A stretch of 57,879 bases of DNA from Novacetimonas maltaceti (GTDB lineage: Bacteria; Pseudomonadota; Alphaproteobacteria; Acetobacterales; Acetobacteraceae): assembly GCF_002906255.1 (NCBI RefSeq), contig NZ_POTC01000018.1, positions 1-57,879 on the forward strand, given 5' to 3'. Both the position numbers and the translations under genes were made by a program. Shown here in pieces: positions 1-8,727 of the stretch (position 1 is the stretch's first letter; every line of letters begins with the position of its first letter). Below the pieces are notes generated by a model, which saw nothing but the letters and a program-made list of their open reading frames with translations, was not told the DNA's origin and made no database searches.

Positions 1-69
1 AAGCCACGACTTCAGATCAGGCGGCAGAAGATACGGCTGAGACCGGTCAAACGGGATGAAGCTGCTCAT
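1..69 (-). CDS. Transposase N-terminus, cut by the window edge
   Basis: An open frame of 23 codons starts at ATG 69 on the minus strand and runs off the left edge. An AAGGTGGTGAG stretch (70-80) lies just before the start and can serve as ribosome binding site. The residues begin MSSFIPFDRSQPYLLPPDL, the hallmark start of IS1182-like (IS4-superfamily DDE) transposases, whose N-termini share the pattern F-x-P-[FY]-D-R-x-Q-P-Y-L-L-P-P. The catalytic DDE region lies outside the window, so completeness cannot be judged. The terminal inverted repeat should fall somewhere in 70-122, but I could not identify it without the other end. It places a mobile element directly beside the secreted-protein gene and the glycan cluster. 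Confidence 0.72.
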   Translation of the reverse strand, partial: MSSFIPFDRSQPYLLPPDLKSWL

Positions 70-122
70 CTCACCACCTTACAACTTCACCTCTTCACAG
101 GGTACCCCAACCCGACAGGCTG

Positions 123-1817
123 CTAAAGCTCTTTCCCAAGGGGAATATGATACCAATGCCCCTGTTCAAAAATCACCGGGGCATGGGTTTCCTGATCGTT
201 GACGATCTGGCCTTCGGCAGGTGCCGTCATGTGTCTGATCTGTTTTTCGGTCATGGTGGGAAGAACGATGCCCTGTCTTGTGCTGATGGCCTTATCCAGT
301 ATGACATTTCCCGCGAATTCCACGTCCCGGCCGACATGCACATTACTGTTGAATGTCACTTCCCCATCGGGAGAAATCGAAAGCGCGTTGAGGGAGCGTG
401 TCATATCCCTGCCCGGTCCGGGAACGACGAAGTTGAGGGTTCCATATTCGTCGTCTGTGATCGCGGGATAGGATCTGGCACCGATCTGAAGTCCCTGTCG
501 TGCGATCAGTCGGCCAGAGATCGCGGTATCACCAGACCCGGTCAGTTCCAGCGCGTCCGCATAACGGGTTACAAAATGCAGGTTCCCCTGATAATCGCCA
601 AATATCTTGACCCGGTTGGGATCTGAATGGCCAAAGGAAATCGGGCCAAGTTCGCCAAGCCAGAGCGCGGGCGCACAGATGTCGCCCGGACATCCGGTAT
701 TGGCGTAACGCAGGTCAATGGCAGCGTCCTTGTAAGCGCCCATGATCTGAAAGGCGCTGTCGTAAAAGGTATAGGCCCCGGCCCGGAGCAGGATGCCGTT
801 TCCGACCTCCAGATTGTTATGGCTGTCGTCTTTCTGCTGCTGTGATCCGACGATCAGGGCAACCCTGTCATGCCCGTCATCGGCACCGCTGGCATAAAGG
901 TCTATTTCCGCGGATTCGATCCCCCCGGCTTTTGAGGACGGCAAACCGGTCTGGTCGATCACGCCTGTATTGATGCCAGAAATCTGGCTTCGCGGACCGT
1001 GGCTGTCCGTAATGGCGGGACGGATTGCAAAAAGGTTCGCATCCGTCTTGATCGCGCCGTTATAGGAGGCCGCAGTTAGCTGGCTGCTGAGGCAATAGAC
1101 CTGCCCCCTGTTTTCGATATTGGCTTCCTCGCAGTTTTCAGTGATGCCAAAATGGGCGTTGTAGACAGGATTTTCCGGTGTGTTCCAGTTTTTCGCAGGC
1201 GTATTGATATTGTAATCCACGCTGACCACCGCCCCGTCCCCGGCGTGATTGCCGTTCTTGGCAATGTTGAGGGTGCCGGCATAGTTGGAGATGACCGTAT
1301 CGGCAGTAGGCGTGGGGAAGATGCGGAAACTGTTACCGGAGGCCGCATCCCTTGCCCCGTCTGAAATCCAGATCTGTGTACCCCGATAGCCCGAAACCGG
1401 CGGGGTCCGGTATGTGAAGGATCCTGCTGGCATGTGTAGCAGTGCCATGGAGGGAAAACTTCCCCGATAGGCGTCAAGGGAAAGGCTCTCGTCGCTCCCA
1501 TCGAACTTCCCCCCGAAATCCAGCGGGGACAACGTATCGTTGAAATGCTGCGCCAGTGTACGTGATGTCGTGCCCGCCGCTGCCTGCGCGTGCGCCCGAC
1601 TGGCGTCCCCGTCAAAGCTTCCTGCGATATCTGCCAGATGTCGTGGATGATCCGCAGGGGCCGCCTGCGCAACGCTCTGTGCGATGCCGATGCAAAGGGA
1701 AGCCGTCAGGATATGTTTCAGGCATGTGCTGTAAATATATATGAATAATGGAAATGACGTGTGTGGGGCGTGTCTTCGTGCTGATCCGTCTCTTGTGGAA
1801 AATGCTTGATGGGACAT
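123..1817 (-). CDS. Secreted protein with phage-fibre-like C-terminus
   Basis: A 564-residue protein of unknown function. Residues about 22-52 form a hydrophobic stretch ending in SVAQA, which reads as a signal peptide; the 20 residues before it suggest that the real start may be internal, although ATG 1817 is the only clear ATG. The mature part is rich in Gly, Asn, Asp and Ser without cysteine motifs, like a beta-rich surface or fibre protein. The last about 50 residues (GIVLPTMTEKQIRHM, then PAEGQIVND and a final W-Y) match the pattern seen at the C-termini of many phage tail-fibre and receptor-binding proteins. The gene is divergent from the glycan cluster that begins at 1995 and sits beside a transposase. 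It could be a phage-derived or surface-binding protein. The function is not known, and the fibre resemblance is inference from motif memory. Confidence 0.6.
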   Translation of the reverse strand: MSHQAFSTRDGSARRHAPHTSFPLFIYIYSTCLKHILTASLCIGIAQSVAQAAPADHPRHLADIAGSFDGDASRAHAQAAAGTTSRTLAQHFNDTLSPLDFGGKFDGSDESLSLDAYRGSFPSMALLHMPAGSFTYRTPPVSGYRGTQIWISDGARDAASGNSFRIFPTPTADTVISNYAGTLNIAKNGNHAGDGAVVSVDYNINTPAKNWNTPENPVYNAHFGITENCEEANIENRGQVYCLSSQLTAASYNGAIKTDANLFAIRPAITDSHGPRSQISGINTGVIDQTGLPSSKAGGIESAEIDLYASGADDGHDRVALIVGSQQQKDDSHNNLEVGNGILLRAGAYTFYDSAFQIMGAYKDAAIDLRYANTGCPGDICAPALWLGELGPISFGHSDPNRVKIFGDYQGNLHFVTRYADALELTGSGDTAISGRLIARQGLQIGARSYPAITDDEYGTLNFVVPGPGRDMTRSLNALSISPDGEVTFNSNVHVGRDVEFAGNVILDKAISTRQGIVLPTMTEKQIRHMTAPAEGQIVNDQETHAPVIFEQGHWYHIPLGKEL

Positions 1818-1929
1818 GGCGGTATCCGCAGTGTAATTAATTGAAAATTAACGAAATAAAAATAACCATGCCCTGATTGATAACGATAATAAATTAACAA
1901 GTAATGAATCTTTAATTACTTATTAATAG

Positions 1930-1958
1930 TTGACTATAATACGCATGTATTTTATATT
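1930..1958 (+). promoter_or_regulatory. Sigma-70-type promoter of the glycan cluster
   Basis: TTGACT (1930-1935) and TATATT (1953-1958) are separated by exactly 17 bp inside a strongly AT-rich spacer. Transcription would start near 1965, about 30 bases before the ATG at 1995. It lies in the 177-bp gap between the divergent genes at 1817 and 1995. It is the clearest promoter in the left part of the window and would drive the repeat-protein and glycosyltransferase genes. Confidence 0.6.
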
Positions 1959-1994
1959 GTTCTGAATGGCCTATTTTAAAAGGTTGATCCTGAC

Positions 1995-2423
1995 ATGATT
2001 CCGTATTCTGTTCTTTCACCGCTGGCTGAAGAAAGCGGTGCACATGTAATCATATCCAAGACGCTGTTCCGGTTCCTGTTGTCGGAATACCTGAAATCCC
2101 TTCCATTCGATGAAAAGGCCTATCTGGAAACAAATCCCGATGTCGATGCTGCGGTCCATCGGGGGGAGATGGAAAGCGGCAGGGAGCATTTCCTGTACAC
2201 GGGCTTTTTCGAAGGCCGTGAGACAGGCAGCAGCGAGTTCGATGAAAAATGGTACCTGAAGAACAATCCCGACGTCGTGGCATCCGTCCGGCGCGGTGAC
2301 TGGACGACGGGCAAGGAACACTGGCTGGCCATGGGGCGTGCCGAGCTGCGCGCGCCCTGCCGGGCACTGGTGCCATTGTATGATACGTGGCGTCAGTTCC
2401 TGCTGGACAGCAAGTATAAATAA
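1995..2423 (+). CDS. Stand-alone NPDV-repeat protein
   Basis: A 142-residue protein built almost entirely of two copies of a 40-residue module: F-D-E-K-x-Y-L, N-P-D-V, about 12 residues, then H-[FW]-L and a G-R/E-x-R end (residues about 38-77 and 80-119). The same module is found six times in the N-terminal third of the glycosyltransferase encoded at 5487-8456, and related YPDV/NPDV repeats are known in rhamnan-synthesis-type glycosyltransferases and surface proteins. No signal peptide or membrane segment is seen. The gene is the first of a tight same-strand run with the two large glycosyltransferases (49 bp to the next ORF). It may be an adaptor or substrate-binding subunit for them. The coding call is firm because of the repeats; the role is inference. 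Confidence 0.75.
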   Translation: MIPYSVLSPLAEESGAHVIISKTLFRFLLSEYLKSLPFDEKAYLETNPDVDAAVHRGEMESGREHFLYTGFFEGRETGSSEFDEKWYLKNNPDVVASVRRGDWTTGKEHWLAMGRAELRAPCRALVPLYDTWRQFLLDSKYK

Positions 2424-2471
2424 GAACGGAATATAGAAATTTCAGGATGTGTTGCAGGGAGTTCGGAATAT

Positions 2472-5400
2472 ATGGGTGGTAATATGGACGATTTCATAGC
2501 GGACTCGGCCCACCGTTATATTGCGTCCCTTGCCGCCCGCCATGATGGGCTTCCCGAGGTCCCGGAAGACCTGTCGTCTGTGCTCGGGCGGCTGGAATAT
2601 CTCCAGCGGGCACATCCCAGCGCACGTGACATCATGCTCGGGATTGGCCTGTGCCGCCTGGCGATGGGCGAACCGCGGGCTTCGGAACCCTTCGAATATC
2701 TCTCCGGGCATGTGCTTTCCCCTGTTGCGCGGTTTTTCCTGCTGCTGACACGCCTGAAATTCGGCGCGCATGACCGCACCTTTGGTGAGTTGCGCTCCTT
2801 CCTGCGTGAAACCGCCATTGTCTTTGATGATGTCGCGTTCGAGGTCTTCAGCACCCTCTCGGCCGTGCATCGCTGTGACGGGTGGTGCGCCATGTGGCCA
2901 GACGGGCGTATCGCCGTGGGCCTTGCGGATGGGAAAGATGGTGATGTCACATGGCATCATGATGACATGGAACATCGGGCGGAACTGGCGTCACTGGGGT
3001 CCTTCGCCGGGTTTGGTGTATATGAAATCACCAATTTCGAACTTCCCGCCAGCCTTCCCGTCATCCATGTGCGCCATGATGGCCGTGACATGCTGGGCAG
3101 TGCGCTTGAACCACGCACCATCTGGCGTTGCGAAGGGTTTGTCGAAGGGTGCGCCGAAGGCCTGACAGGGTGGTTCCGTTATCCCAACAACCTTGGGGCG
3201 GATGAACATGTGCGGGTCCGCGCGATGGAGGATGACAGGCTACTGTTCGACGACGAGGTGGGAGACGGATGCTCCGACCTTCTTGTCGCGGAAAAAGCGC
3301 GTACGCCATTCCTGATCCCGTGGAGCGACCTGGACGGGGTGGAAACGCCCGCCGTCCGGGTCACGGACCGTTTCGCGCAGGAATTCTATGGCAGCCCGCT
3401 CGATCCCCTTGCGGGCGCGCGGTACGCCCGCGCACAGGCGCAATGGGTGGCGCGGACGTTCCCCACCGCCTGTTCCAAATCCTCCATGCCGGATTCCAAC
3501 CAGCCTTTCCCGGCCCTGTACTCCCCTCAATTCAGGGAGGGCGTGCATCAGGAGGCGGGTTCCGGCAGGGTTGGGCGTCCTGTTGCCATTATCATCCCGG
3601 TCTACAAAGGGTATGAAGTAACCAGGGAATGTATCGAACTTGCCCTGCAATGGCGTGGGCCGGATGATCGCCTGGTCGTCATCAACGATTTCTCGCCCGA
3701 TCCGCGCATTGTCAGCTTCCTTGAAGGGGTTGCGGACAGGGAGGGCATCACGGTCGTGCATAACGAGCGCAATCGCGGCTTTACCTGTTCGGCCAATCGT
3801 GGATTGCGTGAAGTCGGGCAGGATGAAGATGCGGTCCTGCTCAACAGCGATACCATCCCGCCGCCCGACTGGATCACGAAGCTGCAACAGGCCGTCTATC
3901 GCGCGCCGGATATCGGCACGGCGACGCCACTTTCCAACGCTGCGACAATCTTCAGCTATCCCCGCAAGGATGGGAACAATCCGATCCCCTCCCTTGACGA
4001 GGTGAGGGAGCTTTCCTCCCTGCTGGCGGAAATTGACAGCAGGGAGATCATCGAGGTTCCGACCGGGCATGGCTTTTGCATGTATATCCGGGCGGAGTGC
4101 CTGCACCAGACGGGCGTACTGCGCGAGGATGTCTTCGCCCAGGGCTATGGCGAGGAAAATGATTTCAGCCGGCGGGCCGCGTCGCTGGGGTGGCGGCATG
4201 TCGTGTGCCTTGGCACCTATGTCGGCCATGCCGAAGGGCAGTCCTTCAGCGCGTTCAAAGGCGACCTGATCCGGCGCAACCTTGCCCTGCTGAACGGACT
4301 GCATCCCGGCTATGACCGTCTTGTCCATGAATGGCAGGAGCGCAATCCCCTGCAGCGGTTCCGGCGTGACCTCGATATCCGCCGCCTGTCACATGCCATC
4401 GGAAACCGCCAGACCGTCGCCCTCATGACGCATGACCGTGAAGGGGGCGTGCATCGTTTCGTACGCGAACGCGCGGCTTCCATCCTTGAAAATGGATGTG
4501 TACCTCTTGTCATTTCCCCATGTGCGGCAGAGGGGGAAGGCGACTATCCCCAGTGGGAAGTCGCACCCTGCCTGGCGGATGAGTATCCCAATATCATCCT
4601 GTCGCGCCGTGGGCCGGGCCTGCGTGAACTCCTGCTGTCCCTTCATTGCGGGAAAATGGAAATCCACAGCTATATTGGTGCAGGAATCAAGGACATCCAC
4701 TGGGTTTCGCTCTTCGGGTTCGACTATGATGTCTATCTCCATGACTACTCATGGTTCTGCCCGCAGATTACGCTGGTCTCCCATAACAGCCTCTATTGTG
4801 GGGAGCCGGAGCTTTCGGCCTGCCAGACCTGCGTCATGGACCGTGGCCATGCAACGGGGGATGACACGGCGCTGCCGCTGCTGCGGGAACTGGGAACGGA
4901 TATCTTCCGGCGCGCCCGGGCGGTGATTGCGTCCTGCCATGACGTGGCCACACGGTATCGCCGGCATATCGATGTGCCCGTGGTTCTGGAACAGTGGGAG
5001 GCCCCGGTCCCGACGCAGGACATCGTCTTTACCCCCAGGGATCCCACGGATGTCAGGCGTATCCTGCTGATCGGGGCGATCGGCATTGAAAAAGGATATG
5101 ACCTGCTGCTCAGGCTTGCGCGGCATGTGGCGGCATCCGGACTGCCGCTGCGGTTTTCCATCGTGGGGTTCACATGCGATGATTCACGACTGCTGGAAAC
5201 AGGGGTTGTTGAAATCACCGGACGTTATGCCGAAAATGAACTGACATCGCTGATCCGGATGCAGAAATGTGACTGGGGCTTCCTGCCTGCGGTATGGCCG
5301 GAGACATGGTCCTATGTGCTGACGGAATTCTGGCGGCATGATTTTCCCGTCGTGACGTTCGACATCGGTGCCCCTGCCGAACGCATCAGGACCGCAGGCG

Positions 5401-5483
5401 GGGGGCTCGTCATTCCGCTGCACCTTCCCGTGGCTTCCGTGGCCAGTGTCCTGCTGAATCCCGCACGGTTCATGTCACGGTGA
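2472..5483 (+). CDS. Two-domain glycosyltransferase (GT2 plus GT4-like)
   Basis: A 1003-residue cytoplasmic enzyme. Residues 1 to about 365 are of unknown fold with no obvious motif. Residues about 374-610 form a GT2 (GT-A) domain: AIIIPVYKGYEVTRECIE, the acidic pocket VVINDFSPD, NRGFTCSANRGL, the metal-binding LLNSDT, and a GEENDFSRR base region. Residues about 650-1003 resemble a GT4 (GT-B) half with a Gly-rich GAIGIEKGYDLLLRLA segment followed by a nucleotide-sugar-binding-like C-terminus. Such fusions assemble O-antigen or exopolysaccharide, transferring two sugars in sequence. ATG 2472 is preceded by CAGGGAG ten bases upstream; ATG 2484 is an alternative. The next gene starts 3 bp after the stop, so the two are probably translated together. 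The sugar specificity cannot be read from sequence. Confidence 0.85.
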   Translation: MGGNMDDFIADSAHRYIASLAARHDGLPEVPEDLSSVLGRLEYLQRAHPSARDIMLGIGLCRLAMGEPRASEPFEYLSGHVLSPVARFFLLLTRLKFGAHDRTFGELRSFLRETAIVFDDVAFEVFSTLSAVHRCDGWCAMWPDGRIAVGLADGKDGDVTWHHDDMEHRAELASLGSFAGFGVYEITNFELPASLPVIHVRHDGRDMLGSALEPRTIWRCEGFVEGCAEGLTGWFRYPNNLGADEHVRVRAMEDDRLLFDDEVGDGCSDLLVAEKARTPFLIPWSDLDGVETPAVRVTDRFAQEFYGSPLDPLAGARYARAQAQWVARTFPTACSKSSMPDSNQPFPALYSPQFREGVHQEAGSGRVGRPVAIIIPVYKGYEVTRECIELALQWRGPDDRLVVINDFSPDPRIVSFLEGVADREGITVVHNERNRGFTCSANRGLREVGQDEDAVLLNSDTIPPPDWITKLQQAVYRAPDIGTATPLSNAATIFSYPRKDGNNPIPSLDEVRELSSLLAEIDSREIIEVPTGHGFCMYIRAECLHQTGVLREDVFAQGYGEENDFSRRAASLGWRHVVCLGTYVGHAEGQSFSAFKGDLIRRNLALLNGLHPGYDRLVHEWQERNPLQRFRRDLDIRRLSHAIGNRQTVALMTHDREGGVHRFVRERAASILENGCVPLVISPCAAEGEGDYPQWEVAPCLADEYPNIILSRRGPGLRELLLSLHCGKMEIHSYIGAGIKDIHWVSLFGFDYDVYLHDYSWFCPQITLVSHNSLYCGEPELSACQTCVMDRGHATGDDTALPLLRELGTDIFRRARAVIASCHDVATRYRRHIDVPVVLEQWEAPVPTQDIVFTPRDPTDVRRILLIGAIGIEKGYDLLLRLARHVAASGLPLRFSIVGFTCDDSRLLETGVVEITGRYAENELTSLIRMQKCDWGFLPAVWPETWSYVLTEFWRHDFPVVTFDIGAPAERIRTAGGGLVIPLHLPVASVASVLLNPARFMSR

Positions 5484-5486
5484 TGT

Positions 5487-8456
5487 ATGGCGGTCAGGAC
5501 AGGGAATATCGTGATGTCGGCTGAAGGTTTGGGCACGAAACCTGACTGGGCCTGTTTCGACGCGTCATGGTACAAACGGCATTACCATGTCATCCTCGAT
5601 ACGTTCGGGCTGCATGATGATGAAAGCATCACGCAGTTCTATGAGGAGTTCGGGGTCAATCTGGCCCATTCCCCGAACGTGTTTTTTGACGAGGAATGGT
5701 ACAGGACGTCCTATCCCGATATCCTGCCGCTGATCGAGGCCGGGGAGATCGCGTCCGGGTTCGCGCATTATTGTGCTGGCGGCTTTGCGCAGCGTAATCC
5801 CAACTGCTTCTTTGACGAAGAATTCTATTGCCGGACGCAGGTCTGCATGTCCACCCAGCAGCTTGAGGCCCATGGGTTGCGCAACGGGTACGACCACTAC
5901 CTGATCTATGGCGCGCGGGAAGGACGTGACGCGTCGCTGTTCTTTTCCATGAAACTGTTTCTGAGGGAAAATCCGGATTTCCTTTATGACCGGCGCAAGG
6001 GCGCGTTTGTGTCCTTCCTTGAAAATTTCATGGATCCGGCGATTGTCACGTGTCGCACATCCGCCTGTTTCGATCCTGAATGGTATATGCGGGCCTATCC
6101 TGATGTTGCCGAACATATAAGCGAATGGCAGCATCCGTTACGGCATTATCTGGGCAATCCGGCCCCCAGCGCGTTTGACCCCAATCCGTTCTTCAGCGAA
6201 CGGTTCTATGCCCAGACAAATCCTGATGTCGCAACGGTGGTGGCCGGGGGGGCTTTTCGCAACGCCTATGAGCATTTTCTGCGCTATGGACAATATGAAT
6301 ACCGACGTCCATGCGCGAACGTGAATCTTGCGGAGTATGCGCGCGACCCGAGTGTCTCCGACGCCGTGGAGAAAGGGGAATACCCGACGCCGTTCGGGGC
6401 CTATGCCGTGCTGTATGGGAAAACCCCCGATGCGGATGGCGGGCGGCAGGAGCCTGAAATCCTCTGCAAACGCGCCTATCGCCGGATGGCGGAGGTCCGG
6501 GCCGCGACGGTTCTGCAGCAGGGACTGGATTTTTCCTGTGACCTGCCGGAACTGAGCGTCGTGATGGTGGTCCATGACCAGTTCGCCTTTACCATGACAG
6601 CACTGTCCTCGTTGCGTGCGACCTGTCGCGGGACGATTCAGGTGATTCTTGTCGATGGGGCTTCGACAGACGCAACTTCCGTGATCGAGCGTCATGTCGC
6701 AGGGATCGAGGTCATCCGCTTGTCGGAAAATGTCGGCTTTCTTGCCGGATCGAACCTTGGCTTGGCCAGGGCGGTGGCACCCTATGTCCTGTTCCTCAAT
6801 AACGATGTGGAGTTGATGGCCGGTGCCGTGGATACGGCATTGGACCGGCTGCGTCGGGAGGAAGGCACAGGGGCGGTGGGGGCGAAACTGGTCCGCACGA
6901 ACGGAGAGTTGCAGGAAGCGGGAAGCATTGTCTGGAACGATGGCACGACATCCGGTTACCTGCGCGATGCGTCTCCGTTGCTGCCAGAAGCAAATTTCGT
7001 ACGTTCGGTTGATTTCTGCTCCGGTGCGTTCCTCATGGCGCGGACGGACATCGTCAAGGCGCTCGATGGCTTCGATCCCCTGTTCGCACCGGCCTATTAT
7101 GAAGAAACCGACCTGTGCGTGCAGATCCGCCAGCGTGGTTTTGACATCGTATATGATCCTGACGTGGTCGTCCTGCATTACGAATTCGGCAGCGGGAAGT
7201 CCGGCGAAATTGCATCATACCTGGGACGGAACATCGGAAAGTTCTTTCACAAGAACCGCGAATATGTGGAAGGGAAATATTCGCGGGATGAAGCCAATGT
7301 GCTGAAGGCACGCTTTGCCGATGCTGGCAGCAGGCGTGTCCTGTTCATCGAGGACTACCTGCCACAGCCTGAAATCGGGGCGGGCTTTCCCCGTTCCAAT
7401 GACATCGTGCGTACGATGGTGGAGGCACTGGGGTTGCATGTCACGGTCTATCCCATCTTTCCGCCACGCCGTGCGCCTGTGACACGATACCGGAACTTCC
7501 CTGACAGGGCGGAGGTCATGTGGGATCGCGGGATTGGTGATCTTGAAACCTTCCTGCATGGTCGTGCCGGGTATTATGACGTCATATGGATCGGCAGGAC
7601 CCATAACGCGGATCGCCTGAAGCCTGTTCTTGCGGCATGTGGCGAGGCGCTGGCGGGATGCCGGGTCGTGCTGGATACGGAGGCCATCGCTACATTGCGC
7701 CAGCATGGCAGGATGCGGATCATGGGCCAGACGGACCTGCCCGACCTGAATGGCATGCTGTGTTATGAACTGCGGAATACGGATTTCATCGACCGGTTCG
7801 TGACAGTCAGCAGTGAAGAGGCCACCCTTGTCAGCGGGGTCGTGAAACAGGATGTCCATGTTCTGGGCCATGTGAAAACTCCAACCCCGCAGGGTCGTCC
7901 GTTTGGGGAACGCAGGCATTTCCTGTTTGTCGGGGCGATCCAGAACCTGGAATCCCCCAACTGGGATGCGCTTTCATGGCTGAACGATCATGTCGTGCCG
8001 TATCTCGACAGTTTGCTGCCCGATGACGTCCGTATCAGGATGGCCGGGTATGTTGGCGGGGATATCGACCTGTCCACCATATTGACGCATCCCCGGTTTG
8101 AACTGCTGGGGGCTGTCGAAGACCTTGCTCCCCTGTATGAGGCACATCGTGTCTTCATTGCCCCTACGCGTTTTGCTGCCGGTATCCCGTACAAGGTCCA
8201 TGAAGCTGCGGCCCATGGCCTGCCCATTGTCGCAACGGACCTTCTTGTCAGGCAGGTCGGGTGGGAAGCTGGGGCGGATATTGCCAGCGCGCCGGAAACC
8301 CAGCCGCTGGCATTCGCGGGGGCAATGCAACAGGTCTATACGGATGAAAACCTGTGGACCCGGATCCGTCGTAATGCCCTGCACCGGATCTTCCTTGAAA
8401 ACCGTCCTGATGATTACAGCAGACGGTTGCAGGACATCCTGAATTTCAACAACTGA
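5487..8456 (+). CDS. NPDV-repeat glycosyltransferase (GT2 plus GT4-like)
   Basis: A 989-residue protein with three parts. Residues about 23-310 contain six degenerate copies of the F-[DF]-x-x-[WF]-Y ... [NY]-P-D-[VI] module also found in the 142-residue protein at 1995. Residues about 350-600 are a GT2 domain: LSVVMVVHDQFAFTM, VILVDGASTDATS, NVGFLAGSNLGL, the metal site FLNNDVEL, and a YYEETDLCVQIRQRG base region. Residues about 615-985 look like a GT4 half (FVGAIQNLESPNWDAL, then PTRFAAGIPYKVHEAAAHG with the nucleotide-sugar-binding glutamate). ATG 5487 has little upstream; ATG 5514 has AGGGA nine bases ahead and may be the true start. It forms a near-overlapping pair with the preceding glycosyltransferase. 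The repeats probably mediate protein contacts (inference). Confidence 0.85.
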   Translation: MAVRTGNIVMSAEGLGTKPDWACFDASWYKRHYHVILDTFGLHDDESITQFYEEFGVNLAHSPNVFFDEEWYRTSYPDILPLIEAGEIASGFAHYCAGGFAQRNPNCFFDEEFYCRTQVCMSTQQLEAHGLRNGYDHYLIYGAREGRDASLFFSMKLFLRENPDFLYDRRKGAFVSFLENFMDPAIVTCRTSACFDPEWYMRAYPDVAEHISEWQHPLRHYLGNPAPSAFDPNPFFSERFYAQTNPDVATVVAGGAFRNAYEHFLRYGQYEYRRPCANVNLAEYARDPSVSDAVEKGEYPTPFGAYAVLYGKTPDADGGRQEPEILCKRAYRRMAEVRAATVLQQGLDFSCDLPELSVVMVVHDQFAFTMTALSSLRATCRGTIQVILVDGASTDATSVIERHVAGIEVIRLSENVGFLAGSNLGLARAVAPYVLFLNNDVELMAGAVDTALDRLRREEGTGAVGAKLVRTNGELQEAGSIVWNDGTTSGYLRDASPLLPEANFVRSVDFCSGAFLMARTDIVKALDGFDPLFAPAYYEETDLCVQIRQRGFDIVYDPDVVVLHYEFGSGKSGEIASYLGRNIGKFFHKNREYVEGKYSRDEANVLKARFADAGSRRVLFIEDYLPQPEIGAGFPRSNDIVRTMVEALGLHVTVYPIFPPRRAPVTRYRNFPDRAEVMWDRGIGDLETFLHGRAGYYDVIWIGRTHNADRLKPVLAACGEALAGCRVVLDTEAIATLRQHGRMRIMGQTDLPDLNGMLCYELRNTDFIDRFVTVSSEEATLVSGVVKQDVHVLGHVKTPTPQGRPFGERRHFLFVGAIQNLESPNWDALSWLNDHVVPYLDSLLPDDVRIRMAGYVGGDIDLSTILTHPRFELLGAVEDLAPLYEAHRVFIAPTRFAAGIPYKVHEAAAHGLPIVATDLLVRQVGWEAGADIASAPETQPLAFAGAMQQVYTDENLWTRIRRNALHRIFLENRPDDYSRRLQDILNFNN

Positions 8457-8491
8457 AAACAGGCCGTCCATAAAACGCAGGCCAAATCGCA

Positions 8492-8571
8492 AAGAAGTTT
8501 TTGGTGAAGCTTTTTTCAAAAAGCTTCAGGAAACGATACATTTTTGAAAAAATCAGCACCCGAGAACTTTT
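8492..8571. repeat. Palindromic intergenic element, copy A (degenerate)
   Basis: About 80 bp, 36 bp after the glycosyltransferase stop. The left hairpin GAAGCTTTTTTCAAAAAGC is intact. The right hairpin has decayed (GATACATTTTTG against AAAAAATCAGC), while the outer arms GTTTTTGGTG and CACCCGAGAAC still match. Other copies lie at 11614, 36945, 41648, 52674 and 54548. It can serve as a terminator. Confidence 0.8.
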
Positions 8572-8694
8572 GTCAATCTCATGAAGGGGCGTTTTGAAAC
8601 TGCCCTTCATGCCGGATGGGACAGCGTACGCCCGCAAACTGTGGGGCACCGTGAAGCATATATTAACAGAAACCTTATAACATAAGGAGCCAAT

Positions 8695-8715
8695 ATGCTG
8701 ATAAATAACATTTAA
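8695..8715 (+). CDS. Six-codon leader minicistron (MLINNI)
   Basis: ATG 8695 reads M-L-I-N-N-I and stops at TAA 8713-8715. A perfect AAGGAG (8684-8689) lies five bases upstream, a better ribosome binding site than that of most genes here. The stop codon overlaps the AGAGGA that serves the FkbH-like gene starting at 8728. This arrangement looks like a translated leader coupled to the next gene. Without comparative data it could be chance. Confidence 0.35.
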   Translation: MLINNI

Positions 8716-8727
8716 GAGGAAAATATA

